Assembly (NCBI GenBank): GCA_028279985.1
Contig: JANQMR010000034.1
Location: 1-35,870, forward strand
Source of the DNA: Woeseiaceae bacterium
GTDB taxonomy: Bacteria; Pseudomonadota; Gammaproteobacteria; Steroidobacterales; Woeseiaceae
Direction: 5' to 3'
DNA: 35,870 nt
The notes under the pieces: generated by a model
Seen by the model: the letters and a program-made list of their open reading frames with translations, nothing else
Told to the model about the DNA's origin: nothing
Databases searched by the model: none
Program-made: the position numbers and the translations under genes
In this document: positions 17,739 through 27,150 of the stretch, piece after piece
Layout of the letters: each line of letters opens with the position of its first letter
How positions within the stretch are numbered: the stretch's first letter is position 1

Positions 17739-17783
17739 TGACCCCGTTGCCTTGGGCCTAAGGAAACGGGGTCAGACCCGTTT
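17739..17783. repeat. REP-like inverted repeat
   Basis: TGACCCCGTTGCCTT (17739-17753) and AAGGAAACGGGGTCA (17760-17774) form a 15-base stem with one mismatch and a six-base loop. The right arm overlaps a second palindrome, GGGTC-A-GACCC, flanked by AAC and GTT (17765-17782). The motif with GGGGTCAGACCC resembles dispersed extragenic palindromes that are often mobilised by RAYT-type transposases, but no such transposase is in the window, and copy number cannot be judged from one copy. Confidence 0.6.
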
Positions 17784-18023
17784 GCTTGGCATCGTACGGC
17801 GCGGGACAGGACACTAGGCCTACCCGATGGTGTCGAGATGGTGCCAAAACGGGACCGTCTGCTAGACTTCCGGATTCCGGCGTCAGAGCGGGGGTCGCCG
17901 GGCTCGTCCCGGACGGTAGGGAGCCTGACGGCGCGCCGTTTCCGCGCAGATCGACAAATCTTGACACTCCTTCGAACTCCCGGACGGCGGAGCGGTCCCA
18001 CACCGAGGACTCAGAGCCCGACC

Positions 18024-18332
18024 ATGCAACAGGCCAGCGACCAGTCGACGAGTACCGCGAAACGGCAACAGGCTTTTGCCTGGCTTGTCCTCATCGCACT
18101 GATCTTGCTGCAGCTTGCAAACGTCGTCCACCAGAGCAGCCATGCCGCGGCCGATCTCACCGAAACCTGTGTCGCCTGCGTGCAGTTCGATGCGCCGGCT
18201 CTGGTGGCAAGTGCGGACGGATCGCCGGGCCCGGAGCTCGGGCCGGCGTCCGTCGGCTCGAAGCTCGTTCAGCCGCATGTTCGACAGGCGCCCCGCACGA
18301 GGCCGCCGCCGCGCGCTTCGCCGCGCGCTTGA
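18024..18332 (+). CDS. Small membrane protein with CxxC (DUF2946-like), upstream of the zinc receptor
   Basis: This encodes 102 residues; AGAG lies seven bases before the ATG. A short basic N-terminus is followed by one membrane helix (AWLVLIALILLQLANVV), then HQSSHAA and a CVAC motif (ETCVACVQF), and a Pro/Arg-rich tail. Small DUF2946-type proteins with a helix, His residues and a CxxC motif often sit next to TonB receptors for metals. The next gene, 104 nt downstream on the same strand, is a zinc-type TonB receptor, so a metal-related role is plausible but not shown. The family call is tentative. Confidence 0.65.
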   Translation: MQQASDQSTSTAKRQQAFAWLVLIALILLQLANVVHQSSHAAADLTETCVACVQFDAPALVASADGSPGPELGPASVGSKLVQPHVRQAPRTRPPPRASPRA

Positions 18333-18436
18333 TCCCTGTTACGCCCGCGACCCCGTGTCGCCCGTCGCGTCGGTCTCCCGGGCCGGCGTGCGTCCGTGTA
18401 CAGAATCATCGTGCACAGAACATCAGGTACCCAACA

Positions 18437-20599
18437 ATGAAGCTAAAACCCATCCATGCAACGAGCACGGCGCTCGTTTCGCTGATCTTCGCCGCCGGCG
18501 GCGCAATGGCCGAAAAAGGCGAAGACGAGCATCACGATCTCGAAGAGATCATCGTAAAAGCCAAGCCCATCGAACGCACCGTCGAGGAGCTTACGCAACC
18601 CGTCTCCGTCATCACCGGCGACGCACTGACCAAGCGCGAGGCGCCGAGCCTGGGTGAGTCGCTGGCGTCGGAGCCCGGCGTCAGCGCCAGCTACTTCGGT
18701 CCGGTTTCTTCACGCCCGATCATCCGCGGGCAGTTCGGCGAACGCATCCGCGTGCTGGCCAACGGCCTCGACGCCCTGGACGCCTCCGCGCTCAGCGAAG
18801 ACCACGCGGTCAGCGTCGACGGCGTCCTCGCCGAGCGCATCGAGATCGTCAAAGGCCCCGCGACACTGCTGTACGGCAGCGGCGCCGCCGGGGGCATCGT
18901 CAATGTCGTGGATTCGCGGATTCACGAGCAAGCGCTGGACACGCCGTTCAGCGGTGCCCTGTCACTCGGCACCGACTCGGCGACCGGCAAGGAATCGGCG
19001 GCGTTCAAGCTCGACGCGGCGATGAACGGCATCGTCTTTCACGTCGACGGTTTCCGGCGCGAAACGGACGACATCGAGATTCCGGGTTTCGCCGAATCGG
19101 CGCGATTGCGCGCGCTGGAGGAAGCCGACGAGCACGATGACGATCACGATGAGGATCACGACGACGATCATGACGAGGATCACGAGGAAGAAGAGGAAGA
19201 GGCTTTCGGCGTCGTCGAGAACACCAGCAGCGAAGTCTCAGGCGGTGCTGCGGGTGTTTCCTTCGTCGGAGAAAACGCCTTCGCCGGCTTCTCGGTTTCT
19301 TTTTACGACAGTAAGTACGGCGTACCGGGTACTCACGGGCATGGGCATGGTCACGAACACGAAGAGCACGAGGACGAAGGGCACGACGGCGACGAGCACG
19401 CGGAGGAAGAAGAGGAGATCATCCGCATCGATCTCGACCAAACCCGTTACGACTTCAAGGCCGGCATCGGTTTCGATCACTTTTTCAACAACCTGCGGCT
19501 GGACCTGGTGCGTAACGAATACGAGCATGTGGAGCTCGAGGGTGAGGAAATCGGCACGCTCTTCGACACCGTGGGCACCGACGCCAGACTCGAAATCACG
19601 CACCGGCCCACGGCCGGTTTCGAAGGCGCGATAGGCCTGCAGTACAAGCAGGTCGATTTCGAAGCCATCGGCGACGAGGCCTTCGTACCGCCTTCGGACA
19701 CGACCCAGTTGAGCCTGTTCGCCTTCGAGGAGTACCGGATCAACGACGAGTGGGTCCTGCAAGGCAGCGCCAGGATCGAACGGCAAAAGATCGAAACGCC
19801 CGGACAGGCGGATTACGACGAGAGCGCCTTTGGCGCATCGATAGGCGCGATCTGGTCCTTCGCGGATACGATGAGCCTCGCAGGCAACCTCGCCTTGACC
19901 GAAAGACACCCGAATGCCACCGAGCTGTTCTCCGACGGCGCACACCTGGCCGTGCAGCGCATAGAGTTCGGCTCGGTCATACTGGGCAACGGCGTACTCG
20001 ACAAGGAATACTCCACGAACCTGGACGTAACGCTCCGCGGCAATACCGACAGGGTCGAATGGCAGGTGACCGGCTTCATCAACAACGTGGACGACTACAT
20101 CCTGTTGTCGCCGACCGGTGTCGAAGATCCGGAAGAGGAGCTGCCGGTCTTCGAATACGAACAGGCCGACGTCGAACTCTACGGATTCGAGGCCGAAGCC
20201 CTGGTCGACCTGCTGGACGACGCTGCCAACCACCTGCACGCGCGGCTGTTCGCCGACTACGTATTCGGGGAGGAAGCCGATACCGGCGAGTACCTGCCGC
20301 GCCTGCCGCCGCTGCGTTACGGCCTGGGCCTGCACTACGAGCGCGACCGTTTTTCCGCCGCGGTGGACGCGATCTACCACAGCGAACAGGAAAAGACCGC
20401 AACCGGCGAGCTGCCGACCGACAGCTACACGCTGGTCAACGCGGAGCTGTCGTACACGTGGCAGAACCCGCAGATGCTGCTGTTCGTGCGCGGCACGAAC
20501 CTGGGCGACGAGGAAGCCAGGCGTCACAGCTCGCCGCTCAAGGACTCCGTGCCGCTGCCGGGGCGCTCGATGCAGCTAGGTTTCCGCGTCGATTTCTGA
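18437..20599 (+). CDS. znuD: ZnuD-like TonB-dependent receptor with His/Asp-rich loops
   Basis: This encodes 720 residues. A signal peptide (ending GGAMA) precedes the plug domain (about residues 50-150; QPVSVITGDAL, PIIRGQFGERIRVLANG, ERIEIVKGPATLLYGSGAAGGIVNV) and a 22-strand-type barrel ending in LGFRVDF with terminal Phe. Two extracellular-loop-like stretches are extremely rich in His, Asp and Glu (about residues 231-256 and 299-330, with alternating DDHDEDHD and GHGHGHEHEEHED patterns), which fits capture of zinc or another divalent metal. Neisserial ZnuD, a zinc receptor, has the same kind of metal-binding loops. The segment LTERHPNATELFSDGAHLA in the barrel is characteristic of this subgroup. 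It follows the small CxxC membrane protein. Regulation by Zur is expected for the family, but no clear box is visible. Confidence 0.9.
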   Translation: MKLKPIHATSTALVSLIFAAGGAMAEKGEDEHHDLEEIIVKAKPIERTVEELTQPVSVITGDALTKREAPSLGESLASEPGVSASYFGPVSSRPIIRGQFGERIRVLANGLDALDASALSEDHAVSVDGVLAERIEIVKGPATLLYGSGAAGGIVNVVDSRIHEQALDTPFSGALSLGTDSATGKESAAFKLDAAMNGIVFHVDGFRRETDDIEIPGFAESARLRALEEADEHDDDHDEDHDDDHDEDHEEEEEEAFGVVENTSSEVSGGAAGVSFVGENAFAGFSVSFYDSKYGVPGTHGHGHGHEHEEHEDEGHDGDEHAEEEEEIIRIDLDQTRYDFKAGIGFDHFFNNLRLDLVRNEYEHVELEGEEIGTLFDTVGTDARLEITHRPTAGFEGAIGLQYKQVDFEAIGDEAFVPPSDTTQLSLFAFEEYRINDEWVLQGSARIERQKIETPGQADYDESAFGASIGAIWSFADTMSLAGNLALTERHPNATELFSDGAHLAVQRIEFGSVILGNGVLDKEYSTNLDVTLRGNTDRVEWQVTGFINNVDDYILLSPTGVEDPEEELPVFEYEQADVELYGFEAEALVDLLDDAANHLHARLFADYVFGEEADTGEYLPRLPPLRYGLGLHYERDRFSAAVDAIYHSEQEKTATGELPTDSYTLVNAELSYTWQNPQMLLFVRGTNLGDEEARRHSSPLKDSVPLPGRSMQLGFRVDF

Positions 20600-20651
20600 G
20601 CGCTGATTTCTGAACGCTAGGGTCTGCTGTCCTGTAAAGCTGCCCTGTAAA
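20591..20651. repeat. Two consecutive tandem micro-duplications
   Basis: A 14-bp unit (GATTTCTGAGCGCT, then GATTTCTGAACGCT; 20591-20618) starts inside the last codons of the receptor gene. It is followed by a 13-bp unit (GCTGTCCTGTAAA, then GCTGCCCTGTAAA; 20626-20651). Both pairs differ by a single base, pointing to recent slippage-type duplication just after the gene. Confidence 0.65.
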
Positions 20652-20664
20652 TAGGGATAAATAA

Positions 20665-20696
20665 GGGAGCCTCTGCGCGAGTCCGGCGAGGCTCCC
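20665..20696 (-). terminator. Intrinsic terminator between convergent genes
   Basis: GGGAGCCTC (20665-20673) and GAGGCTCCC (20688-20696) make a perfect nine-base stem with a 14-base loop. Read on the minus strand, the stem is followed by TTATTTAT, so it should end the methyltransferase-like gene, whose stop is 17 nt upstream. On the plus strand the tail is not T-rich, although the hairpin may still help end the receptor transcript. Confidence 0.75.
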
Positions 20697-20712
20697 TGTT
20701 CGGACAGGCTTC

Positions 20713-21615
20713 TCAGTCGGGCTTGCGAAACTTCAAGGTCATCCGATGGGACTCGCCGACAGCCTCGAGTTCCGCCCGGAGCTCGGGGTCGTCGCGGCTG
20801 GTCCTGAGCGACGGCGGCAACCGCCAGACGACATCCTCGGTCGTGGGCCGGTCGTTCGGGTTCTCGTTGATGTCCGATTCGGCGACGAATTCGAAACCGG
20901 CGGCCGTGATGCGATCGATCAGGAACTGCTTTTTCACGTAACCGTTACCGCCCTTGGCCCAGTCGTCGGGCATGTCCTCGCGGGCTTCGTGCTGCACGAT
21001 GCCTAACACGCCGCCCGGCTTCAGAACGCGGTAGGCCTCGTCCAGCGCCTCGTCGAGGAACGGACCCCGGTCCCGGAACCGCGCCAGGTTGTGCAGGGCG
21101 CGAATGAAAACCGCCGCGTCCGCCGTGCCTTCGAGCTCCGCCGGCATCGAGCCCAGGTGGAAGCCGGTGACGCCGGCCCCGTCCTCGCCGCTCCAGCCTT
21201 CGGCCTCGGCCGTCCATGTGGCGACCCACTCGGCCTTGCGCGCCAGGTACTCTTCGGTGGCGAACGAGAACAGCCGATACATGTCGTTCGAGTAGTCGGC
21301 GCCGATCAGGTGCCCGTCGGGGCCCAGATAGGACAGCAGGATCTTGCTGTACCAACCGCCGCCGGGCAAGGCTTCCAGCACCGTCATGCCGGGCTCGATG
21401 CCGAAGAATTCCAGCGTTTCCTGCGGGTTCCTGTAAGCGAACCGCGCCTTTACGCCGTCGGGCTGGCCGGCGAGGACCGTCGCCAGCCGATCCGGCTCGA
21501 CCGCCGCCGGTGCGGCTTCGGCAGCGGGTTCGATGATCTCCACCTCGGGGGCCTCGCCGGCCTGCTGGCAGGCGCCGAGGACGAGCGCGAGGGATGCGAG
21601 TGCGATGCGATGCAT
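20713..21615 (-). CDS. Lipoprotein with a SAM-methyltransferase-like domain
   Basis: This encodes 300 residues. The N-terminus is a lipoprotein signal (ALASLALVLGAC; lipidated Cys16, then Gln), followed by an Ala/Glu/Pro linker. The domain from about residue 55 is a class I methyltransferase fold: motif I VLEALPGGGWYSKIL (from residue 79), an acidic end of strand two (GADYS), and the post-I region LDEAYRVLKPGGVLGIVQH. This group (COG4798-like, putative methyltransferase) repeatedly has export signals. It is odd because S-adenosylmethionine is not known to be available in the periplasm, so the domain may have another role. A promoter-like pair precedes it, and a good terminator follows. Confidence 0.88.
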   Translation of the reverse strand: MHRIALASLALVLGACQQAGEAPEVEIIEPAAEAAPAAVEPDRLATVLAGQPDGVKARFAYRNPQETLEFFGIEPGMTVLEALPGGGWYSKILLSYLGPDGHLIGADYSNDMYRLFSFATEEYLARKAEWVATWTAEAEGWSGEDGAGVTGFHLGSMPAELEGTADAAVFIRALHNLARFRDRGPFLDEALDEAYRVLKPGGVLGIVQHEAREDMPDDWAKGGNGYVKKQFLIDRITAAGFEFVAESDINENPNDRPTTEDVVWRLPPSLRTSRDDPELRAELEAVGESHRMTLKFRKPD

Positions 21616-21647
21616 TGCGGTAATCCGGTGACAAAAAGACAGGGCCG

Positions 21648-21676
21648 ATTATCGATGCGCCCGGGCGCCGGAACAA
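21648..21676 (-). promoter_or_regulatory. Possible sigma-70 promoter of the lipoprotein methyltransferase gene
   Basis: On the minus strand TTGTTC (21676-21671) and GATAAT (21653-21648) are 17 bases apart. The -10 matches five of six positions and the -35 three of six. Transcription would begin about 25 nt before the ATG. Confidence 0.4.
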
Positions 21677-21709
21677 GACGGGATTTCAGATTCCTTTAGA
21701 GCCTACTAG

Positions 21710-21753
21710 GGCCTGTCAACGCCACAGGAGTGATCCCATAGCGTTGGCAGGCC
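21710..21753. repeat. Long intergenic hairpin
   Basis: GGCCTGTCAACGC (21710-21722) and GCGTTGGCAGGCC (21741-21753) pair over 13 positions with one G-T mismatch and an 18-base loop. It lies in the 246-bp gap between the YadH-like permease gene and the methyltransferase-like gene, both on the minus strand. No T-run follows on either side, so an interspersed repeat or an mRNA-end structure is as likely as a terminator. Nothing else is recognisable in the gap apart from the promoter-like pair. Confidence 0.5.
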
Positions 21754-21861
21754 GCAGCAAGGCCAGCATCTCGTCGCGCACCCGCCGGATGCGCACTCGT
21801 TTCGGAGATGCCGGCTGGGACGTGCAACCGGCGGCGCGCCCGTTACTCCGGCGCTACCGAC

Positions 21862-22623
21862 TCAGGTGCGCAGCCGGTAGCCGGTCTTGAATATCCAGCG
21901 AACCAAGATCAGGCAGGCCACCAGGAAGGACAGCGTCATCCCCAGGCTCACCGCCACGCTCACGTCGGCGTTTTGATAAAAACTCCAGCGAAAACCGCTG
22001 ACCAGATACACGACCGGATTGAACAGGCTGACGGTCTGCCAGGCCGGCGGCAGCATGCTGATCGAGTAGAAGGTGCCGCCGAGAAAGGTCAGCGGCATGA
22101 CGACGAGTATCGGCACGATCGTGAGCTTCTCCCAGCCATCCGCCCAGATGCCCAGTATGAAGCCGAACAGGCTGAAGGATATCGACGTCAGCACCAGGAA
22201 CAGCACCATGATCACCGGATGCGCGATACTCACGTCCACGAACAGGTTGGCCGTCGCCAGAATGATGCTGCCGATGATGATCGACTTGGTCGCCGCCGCG
22301 CCGACGTAACCGATCAGCACCTCGACCCAGGACACCGGCGCCGACAGGACTTCGAAGATCGTGCCGGTGAACTTCGGAAAATAGATGCCGAAAGACGCGT
22401 TGGAAATACTCTCGGTCAGCAGCGCCAGCATGATCAGGCCCGGGACGATGAACGAGCCGTAGCTCACGCCGTCGATTTCGGTAATCCGCGAGCCGATGGC
22501 GGCGCCGAAAATCACGAAGTAAAGCGAAGTGGACAATACCGGCGCGACGATGCTTTGCACGACGGTGCGTTTCATCCGCGCCATCTCGAAAACGTAGATC
22601 GCCCTGATGCCGTACAGGTTCAT
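21862..22623 (-). CDS. yadH: YadH-like ABC-2 type permease
   Basis: This encodes 253 residues with six membrane helices of the ABC-2 fold. Segments typical of YadH include [20 protein letters not shown], the SFIVPGLIM block, [20 protein letters not shown] and the signature [20 protein letters not shown] followed by [13 protein letters not shown]. Length and motifs match E. coli YadH closely. It forms a pair with the ATPase gene 67 nt upstream on the same strand, giving a complete exporter. The cargo of YadGH is not established. The stop is followed by a 246-bp gap with a large hairpin. Confidence 0.93.
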   Translation of the reverse strand: MNLYGIRAIYVFEMARMKRTVVQSIVAPVLSTSLYFVIFGAAIGSRITEIDGVSYGSFIVPGLIMLALLTESISNASFGIYFPKFTGTIFEVLSAPVSWVEVLIGYVGAAATKSIIIGSIILATANLFVDVSIAHPVIMVLFLVLTSISFSLFGFILGIWADGWEKLTIVPILVVMPLTFLGGTFYSISMLPPAWQTVSLFNPVVYLVSGFRWSFYQNADVSVAVSLGMTLSFLVACLILVRWIFKTGYRLRT

Positions 22624-22668
22624 TGCGCTGCGCCGGCCGGACGGTCGATGGATGCCGTGCCTGTTGTG

Positions 22669-22690
22669 TTCACTAGTGTATTCACTAGAT

Positions 22691-22692
<2 letters not shown>
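22669..22692. repeat. 12-bp tandem repeat between the ABC genes
   Basis: TTCACTAGTGTA is followed at once by TTCACTAGATTC, in the gap between the YadG- and YadH-like genes and touching the YadG-like stop codon. The unit contains the palindrome CACTAGTG. It looks like a slippage duplication. Confidence 0.45.
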
Positions 22693-23626
<934 letters not shown>

Positions 23627-23687
23627 ACTACTCGAATATGCACCGCGATTCGTCGGAAATACGGACCCGCCGCGGCGAGGACGGAAA

Positions 23688-25094
23688 TCAGGTCGTGGGA
23701 ATGCGGCTCGCCGCCTTGCCGGCTGCCCTCCCGAGAGCGGTGGCCGTCAGCAATCCGTTACCGGCCAGATAACCGCTGCAACCCGGGCCCGAGATGCCGC
23801 GCGCCGCGCCGCCGCCGGCGAACAGGTTGGGCAGGGGCGCGCCGTCTTCGCGCAACACGCGTGCGTGTTCGTCGACTTCCAGGCCGCCTTGGGTATGGAA
23901 CAGCGCGCCGGTGACCTTGACCGCGCGATACGGCGGGACGAGTTCCGCGGCCGTCGTGAAATCCCTGCCGAAAGCATCGTCGATCTCGCCCCCGACCATG
24001 CGCCGCACTTCCGCCAGGGTTTGCGCCAGGGTTTCCTGCGGCAGGCCGGTGACGGCGCCGAGTTCCGCCGTCGAGTCCGCCGACAACACACAGCGCGCTT
24101 CCAGCGCGTCGCGATAATCGTCGAACTCCAGCATCGCCTCGTGGATGCGTTCGTCGAAAATGCTCCAGGCAATCCGGTCGGTTTGCGCCAGTATGTCCAC
24201 CGCCTGCTCGGAGTAGCCGCGCGCTTCGTTGGAAAACCGGCGGCCCTCGACGTTGACCTGAATCCCGCCCAGCACGATGTGCGCCCACAGGATCGGTATG
24301 CCGTGGCCCCAGGCGAGCCCGCCGTGCCCCTGGTAGGCATGCATGTCGGCGAGAATCGCTCCCAGCGCCCGGCCCCAGCGTATGGCGTCGCCCTTGTTGC
24401 CGGGATGGCCGAAAAACGTGCCCTCGGCAATCTCGGGAATGTAGCGAGCCACCAGCTCCGGGTCGCCGGCGAATCCGCAGCAGGCCAGGATCAGCGCATC
24501 GCAGCCGATGTCTTCGGTCTGCCCGTCCGGCCGCCGGACGCGCACGCCGTGGACCCTGCCGCCGGCATCGGCAAAGAGCTCGGTCGCGTGAGCCGAGAGC
24601 GCGATGTCGATCTGGCGGCGCTCGATTTCCGTTTGCAAGGCGCCCATCAGCTCGGCGCCGGTGCGGTTCGGTGTGCCGTGCATGCGCATGCGCGAGTGGC
24701 CCGGATACCGGAACGTGTCCACCAGCGACAACGGCACGCCGCAGTCGTCGGCCAGCCACTCCACGGTGGGAGCGGATGCCGCGGCCAGGTGTTCGACGAT
24801 GCGCTCGTCGATCCCGCCGCCGGTTTTGGCGCGTATGTCGGCGACAAAGCCCTCGGGCGTGTCGTCGATGCCGAGCTCACGCTGGAAGCGGCTGCCGGCG
24901 CCCGGGATCAGGCCGGTGGACATCGCGGTCGTACCCATGGCCGAGTTGTCGCGTTCGAGCACCAGGACTTCGGCGCCGCCGTCGTTTGCCGAGAGCGCCG
25001 CGGACAGGCCGCAAGCGCCGGCGCCGATCACGACGACCGGGACGGTGCCGATCAGGTCCGCCTCGGCCGGCTCGAGTACCCCGGAGACGCTCAT
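23688..25094 (-). CDS. FAD-dependent dehydrogenase (fumarate reductase/3-ketosteroid dehydrogenase flavoprotein family)
   Basis: This encodes 468 residues. An N-terminal dinucleotide-binding motif [15 protein letters not shown] (about residues 19-33) is followed by an acidic ERD at the end of strand two. The C-terminal FAD motif [22 protein letters not shown] closes the fold. The middle ([28 protein letters not shown]) is typical of FAD_binding_2 enzymes such as fumarate reductase, 3-ketosteroid dehydrogenase and tricarballylate dehydrogenase. The reaction is probably a C-C desaturation or its reverse on an organic acid or ketone. It lies 37 nt after the alpha/beta hydrolase gene in the minus-strand arm of the LysR-controlled cluster. 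Confidence 0.9.
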   Translation of the reverse strand: MSVSGVLEPAEADLIGTVPVVVIGAGACGLSAALSANDGGAEVLVLERDNSAMGTTAMSTGLIPGAGSRFQRELGIDDTPEGFVADIRAKTGGGIDERIVEHLAAASAPTVEWLADDCGVPLSLVDTFRYPGHSRMRMHGTPNRTGAELMGALQTEIERRQIDIALSAHATELFADAGGRVHGVRVRRPDGQTEDIGCDALILACCGFAGDPELVARYIPEIAEGTFFGHPGNKGDAIRWGRALGAILADMHAYQGHGGLAWGHGIPILWAHIVLGGIQVNVEGRRFSNEARGYSEQAVDILAQTDRIAWSIFDERIHEAMLEFDDYRDALEARCVLSADSTAELGAVTGLPQETLAQTLAEVRRMVGGEIDDAFGRDFTTAAELVPPYRAVKVTGALFHTQGGLEVDEHARVLREDGAPLPNLFAGGGAARGISGPGCSGYLAGNGLLTATALGRAAGKAASRIPTT

Positions 25095-25131
25095 CGCAAA
25101 CCGCGACCGTCGAAGGCTTTCGCCGGATGCG

Positions 25132-25968
25132 TCACACTGCTGCCCCGAGCCATGCCAGCAATTCCTCGTTGAAGGCCGTCGGACGCTCCATGTTACTCAG
25201 ATGCGCGGCATCGGCAATCGTGCGAAACCTCGAACGAAACCTTGAACCCTGGGTCCGTTCGGACATCGCGCGCATGACGTCGGCCGGTATCGCGGCATCG
25301 CATTCCCCGGCGAGAAACAGCGTCGGGACGTCGATCTCACCCAGCCGCTCGAAATAGTTAAGTGTCGTCAGCGCCGTTGCCGCGCCGACGTAGCCTTCGG
25401 GGCTCGTCGCCTCGAGCATTGCAGCCGCTTCGGCGACGAGATCCTCGTGCCGCAGACGTACGTCCTCGGTGAACCAACGCTCGAGCGTTGCCTGGACTAC
25501 GCTCGCGACGCCTGCGTCGGATACCGAGCGCGCCCGGTCTCGCCAGAGATTGCGGTAAGCGTCCGGCGCATCGGCGCGCGCGCTGCAGCAGACCAGCCGG
25601 CTCAATCGTTCGGGATGTTCCAGCGCAAGTCCGAGGCCGACCGCGCCGCCTAGCGACAGGCCGACGAACGCGGCGGTGTCGATGTCCAGCGCATCCATCA
25701 GACCGATCACGTCGGCCACCAGCAAATCCATGGTCCACGCCGTGTCGCGGCTGCCCGGCGTGCTTTGGCCGTGGCCGCGATGATCGTAGACCAAGACCCG
25801 ATAGTCTCCGGCGAGCGCCGGCCACTGTCGCCGCCACATCCGGCGATCGGTACCCAGGGAGCTCGACATCACGACCCAGTCCCCCCGCGCGGCGCCTTCG
25901 ACCGCGTAGGCCAGGCGCGCGTCCGCGATGTTGACTGTGTCGACGGTAGCGTCCGCCGCGTCGGTCAC
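25132..25968 (-). CDS. Alpha/beta hydrolase, PcaD/RutD-like
   Basis: This encodes 278 residues from the GTG at 25968, which overlaps the TGA of the LLM oxidoreductase gene (GTGA), so the two are translationally coupled. The fold is complete: oxyanion region SSSLGTD, VLVYDHRGHGQS, nucleophile Ser105 in GLSLGG, acid in LFLAGECDAAIP and catalytic His in ADAAHLSNMERP. The pattern is that of 3-oxoadipate enol-lactonase (PcaD) and related C-C or ester hydrolases. PcaD itself acts in the beta-ketoadipate route, but no other genes of that route are present here. In the Rut pathway a similar hydrolase (RutD) works with an LLM monooxygenase and a RidA protein, the same trio found in this cluster. Confidence 0.9.
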   Translation of the reverse strand: MTDAADATVDTVNIADARLAYAVEGAARGDWVVMSSSLGTDRRMWRRQWPALAGDYRVLVYDHRGHGQSTPGSRDTAWTMDLLVADVIGLMDALDIDTAAFVGLSLGGAVGLGLALEHPERLSRLVCCSARADAPDAYRNLWRDRARSVSDAGVASVVQATLERWFTEDVRLRHEDLVAEAAAMLEATSPEGYVGAATALTTLNYFERLGEIDVPTLFLAGECDAAIPADVMRAMSERTQGSRFRSRFRTIADAAHLSNMERPTAFNEELLAWLGAAV

Positions 25969-27062
25969 CGCGCTTCCGCCGCAACGGCGGTTTCCAGTTT
26001 CGGCACCACCGATTCCGCGAGCAGGATCATCGACCGCCTCGACAGTTCCCTGTCGACCCAATCTTTACTGGCGTAAAGCAAGGTACCGAAATCGCCCACC
26101 TGCTCGCGAAACGCCAGCAGGTCGTCGGCGACCTTGTCCGGCGTGCCCCAGATCACGAGCTTGTCCAATAGCTCGTCCAGCGACGGATCCGGGCCGCCGG
26201 CCGCGGGATCCTCGAGAAACAGGTTCGACCGGCCGCTCAGCCGCATCTTGGTGACGATCTGCTTGTAATAGAAACGATAGGGACTGTCCGGCCCCAGCGC
26301 GTACTCGCGTGCCGTGTCGAGATCGTCGGCGACAAAAACGCTCTTTGCCACGCGCCAGTTCGCCGGATCCGCGACGCGATCGGCTTGCTCGCAGCCTTTC
26401 CGGTACTGCGGCCAGTGCGTCGCCACCCATTTGGGCAACAGGAAATTGGCGGAGATCATGTCCCAGCCGCGCGCCGCGGCCGCGACGACGCCCTTCGAGT
26501 AAGGCGCCACCGCCGTCACGACGATGGGCGGGTGCGGCCTCTGCAGCGGTTTCGGGATGATGCCCTGCCCGATGTCCGGGATCATGGTCTTCCGGGTCGA
26601 GATTTGCCAGTGCTTGCCGTGGAGGTCGTAGGGCGGCTCCGAACTCCAGATGTCCAGCACCATGTCGATCCCTTCGACGAACATCTCGGTGCGGTTCTTG
26701 TCGAGACTGCCGAAGACTTCCGCATCCGACAACAGGCCGCCGGGACTGATGCCGAAGTTCAGGCGTCCGTCGAGCATATGATCGAGCATCGCGACCTGGC
26801 CCGCGACCGCCGCCGGATGGCTGTTGGGCAGGTTGACGGTGCCGGTGCCGAGGCGCATCTGCCGGACATCGTGCACCAGGCTGGCGAGAAACAGCATGCA
26901 GGACGTGATGTTCTCGGCCTGGTCGGTCACATGCTCGCCGACGTAAGCCTCAGCGAAACCGAGCTCGTCCGCAAGGAGGAAGGCTTCCCTGTCCTCTGCA
27001 AGACTCAGCCGCCAGTCCTTGTCCAGCGGATGAATCGGCATCGTAAAGAATCCCAGCTTCAC
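25965..27062 (-). CDS. LLM-class (luciferase-like) flavin-dependent monooxygenase
   Basis: This encodes 365 residues from the GTG at 27062, placed by GAGGAG four bases upstream and by the family start (KLGFFTMPIHP). The luciferase-like TIM-barrel is evident from FFTMPIHP, FAEAYVGEHV, LGTGTVNLPNSHPAAVAGQ, AMLDHMLDGRLNFGISPGG and the late IWGTPDKVADDLLAFRE. It belongs to the group around alkanal, diketocamphane and RutA-like oxygenases, which use reduced FMN and O2. No flavin reductase is encoded nearby, so reduced flavin must come from elsewhere. It lies 89 nt after the LysR gene on the same strand and starts the coupled run of monooxygenase, hydrolase and FAD dehydrogenase. The substrate is unknown. 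Confidence 0.92.
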   Translation of the reverse strand: MKLGFFTMPIHPLDKDWRLSLAEDREAFLLADELGFAEAYVGEHVTDQAENITSCMLFLASLVHDVRQMRLGTGTVNLPNSHPAAVAGQVAMLDHMLDGRLNFGISPGGLLSDAEVFGSLDKNRTEMFVEGIDMVLDIWSSEPPYDLHGKHWQISTRKTMIPDIGQGIIPKPLQRPHPPIVVTAVAPYSKGVVAAAARGWDMISANFLLPKWVATHWPQYRKGCEQADRVADPANWRVAKSVFVADDLDTAREYALGPDSPYRFYYKQIVTKMRLSGRSNLFLEDPAAGGPDPSLDELLDKLVIWGTPDKVADDLLAFREQVGDFGTLLYASKDWVDRELSRRSMILLAESVVPKLETAVAAEAR

Positions 27063-27150
27063 GGCGCTCCTCACGCAAATCACTTCGTAAGGATGCTAAG
27101 AGCGTTCCGAAGCCTTATGAAATGATGAGATGAGATGCCTGCGATCAGAG

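Larger units (their letters stand above)
17572..18023. other. Gene-free stretch upstream of the zinc-receptor genes
   Basis: This 452-bp gap between divergent genes contains the possible -10 box at 17639 and the REP-like inverted repeat at 17739-17783. The frames that stay open across it on both strands lack a ribosome binding site and family features, so I see no protein gene here. No convincing Zur-type palindrome was found. Confidence 0.6.

Noticed and set aside
17961..17966. An exact TTGACA upstream of the small CxxC membrane protein gene.
   Set aside because: No -10-like hexamer is found at 16-18 bases downstream; the sequence there is GC-rich.
17760..18023. Search for a Zur-type palindrome upstream of the zinc-receptor genes.
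   Set aside because: No AT-rich dyad of the expected kind is visible; only the REP-like element lies there.
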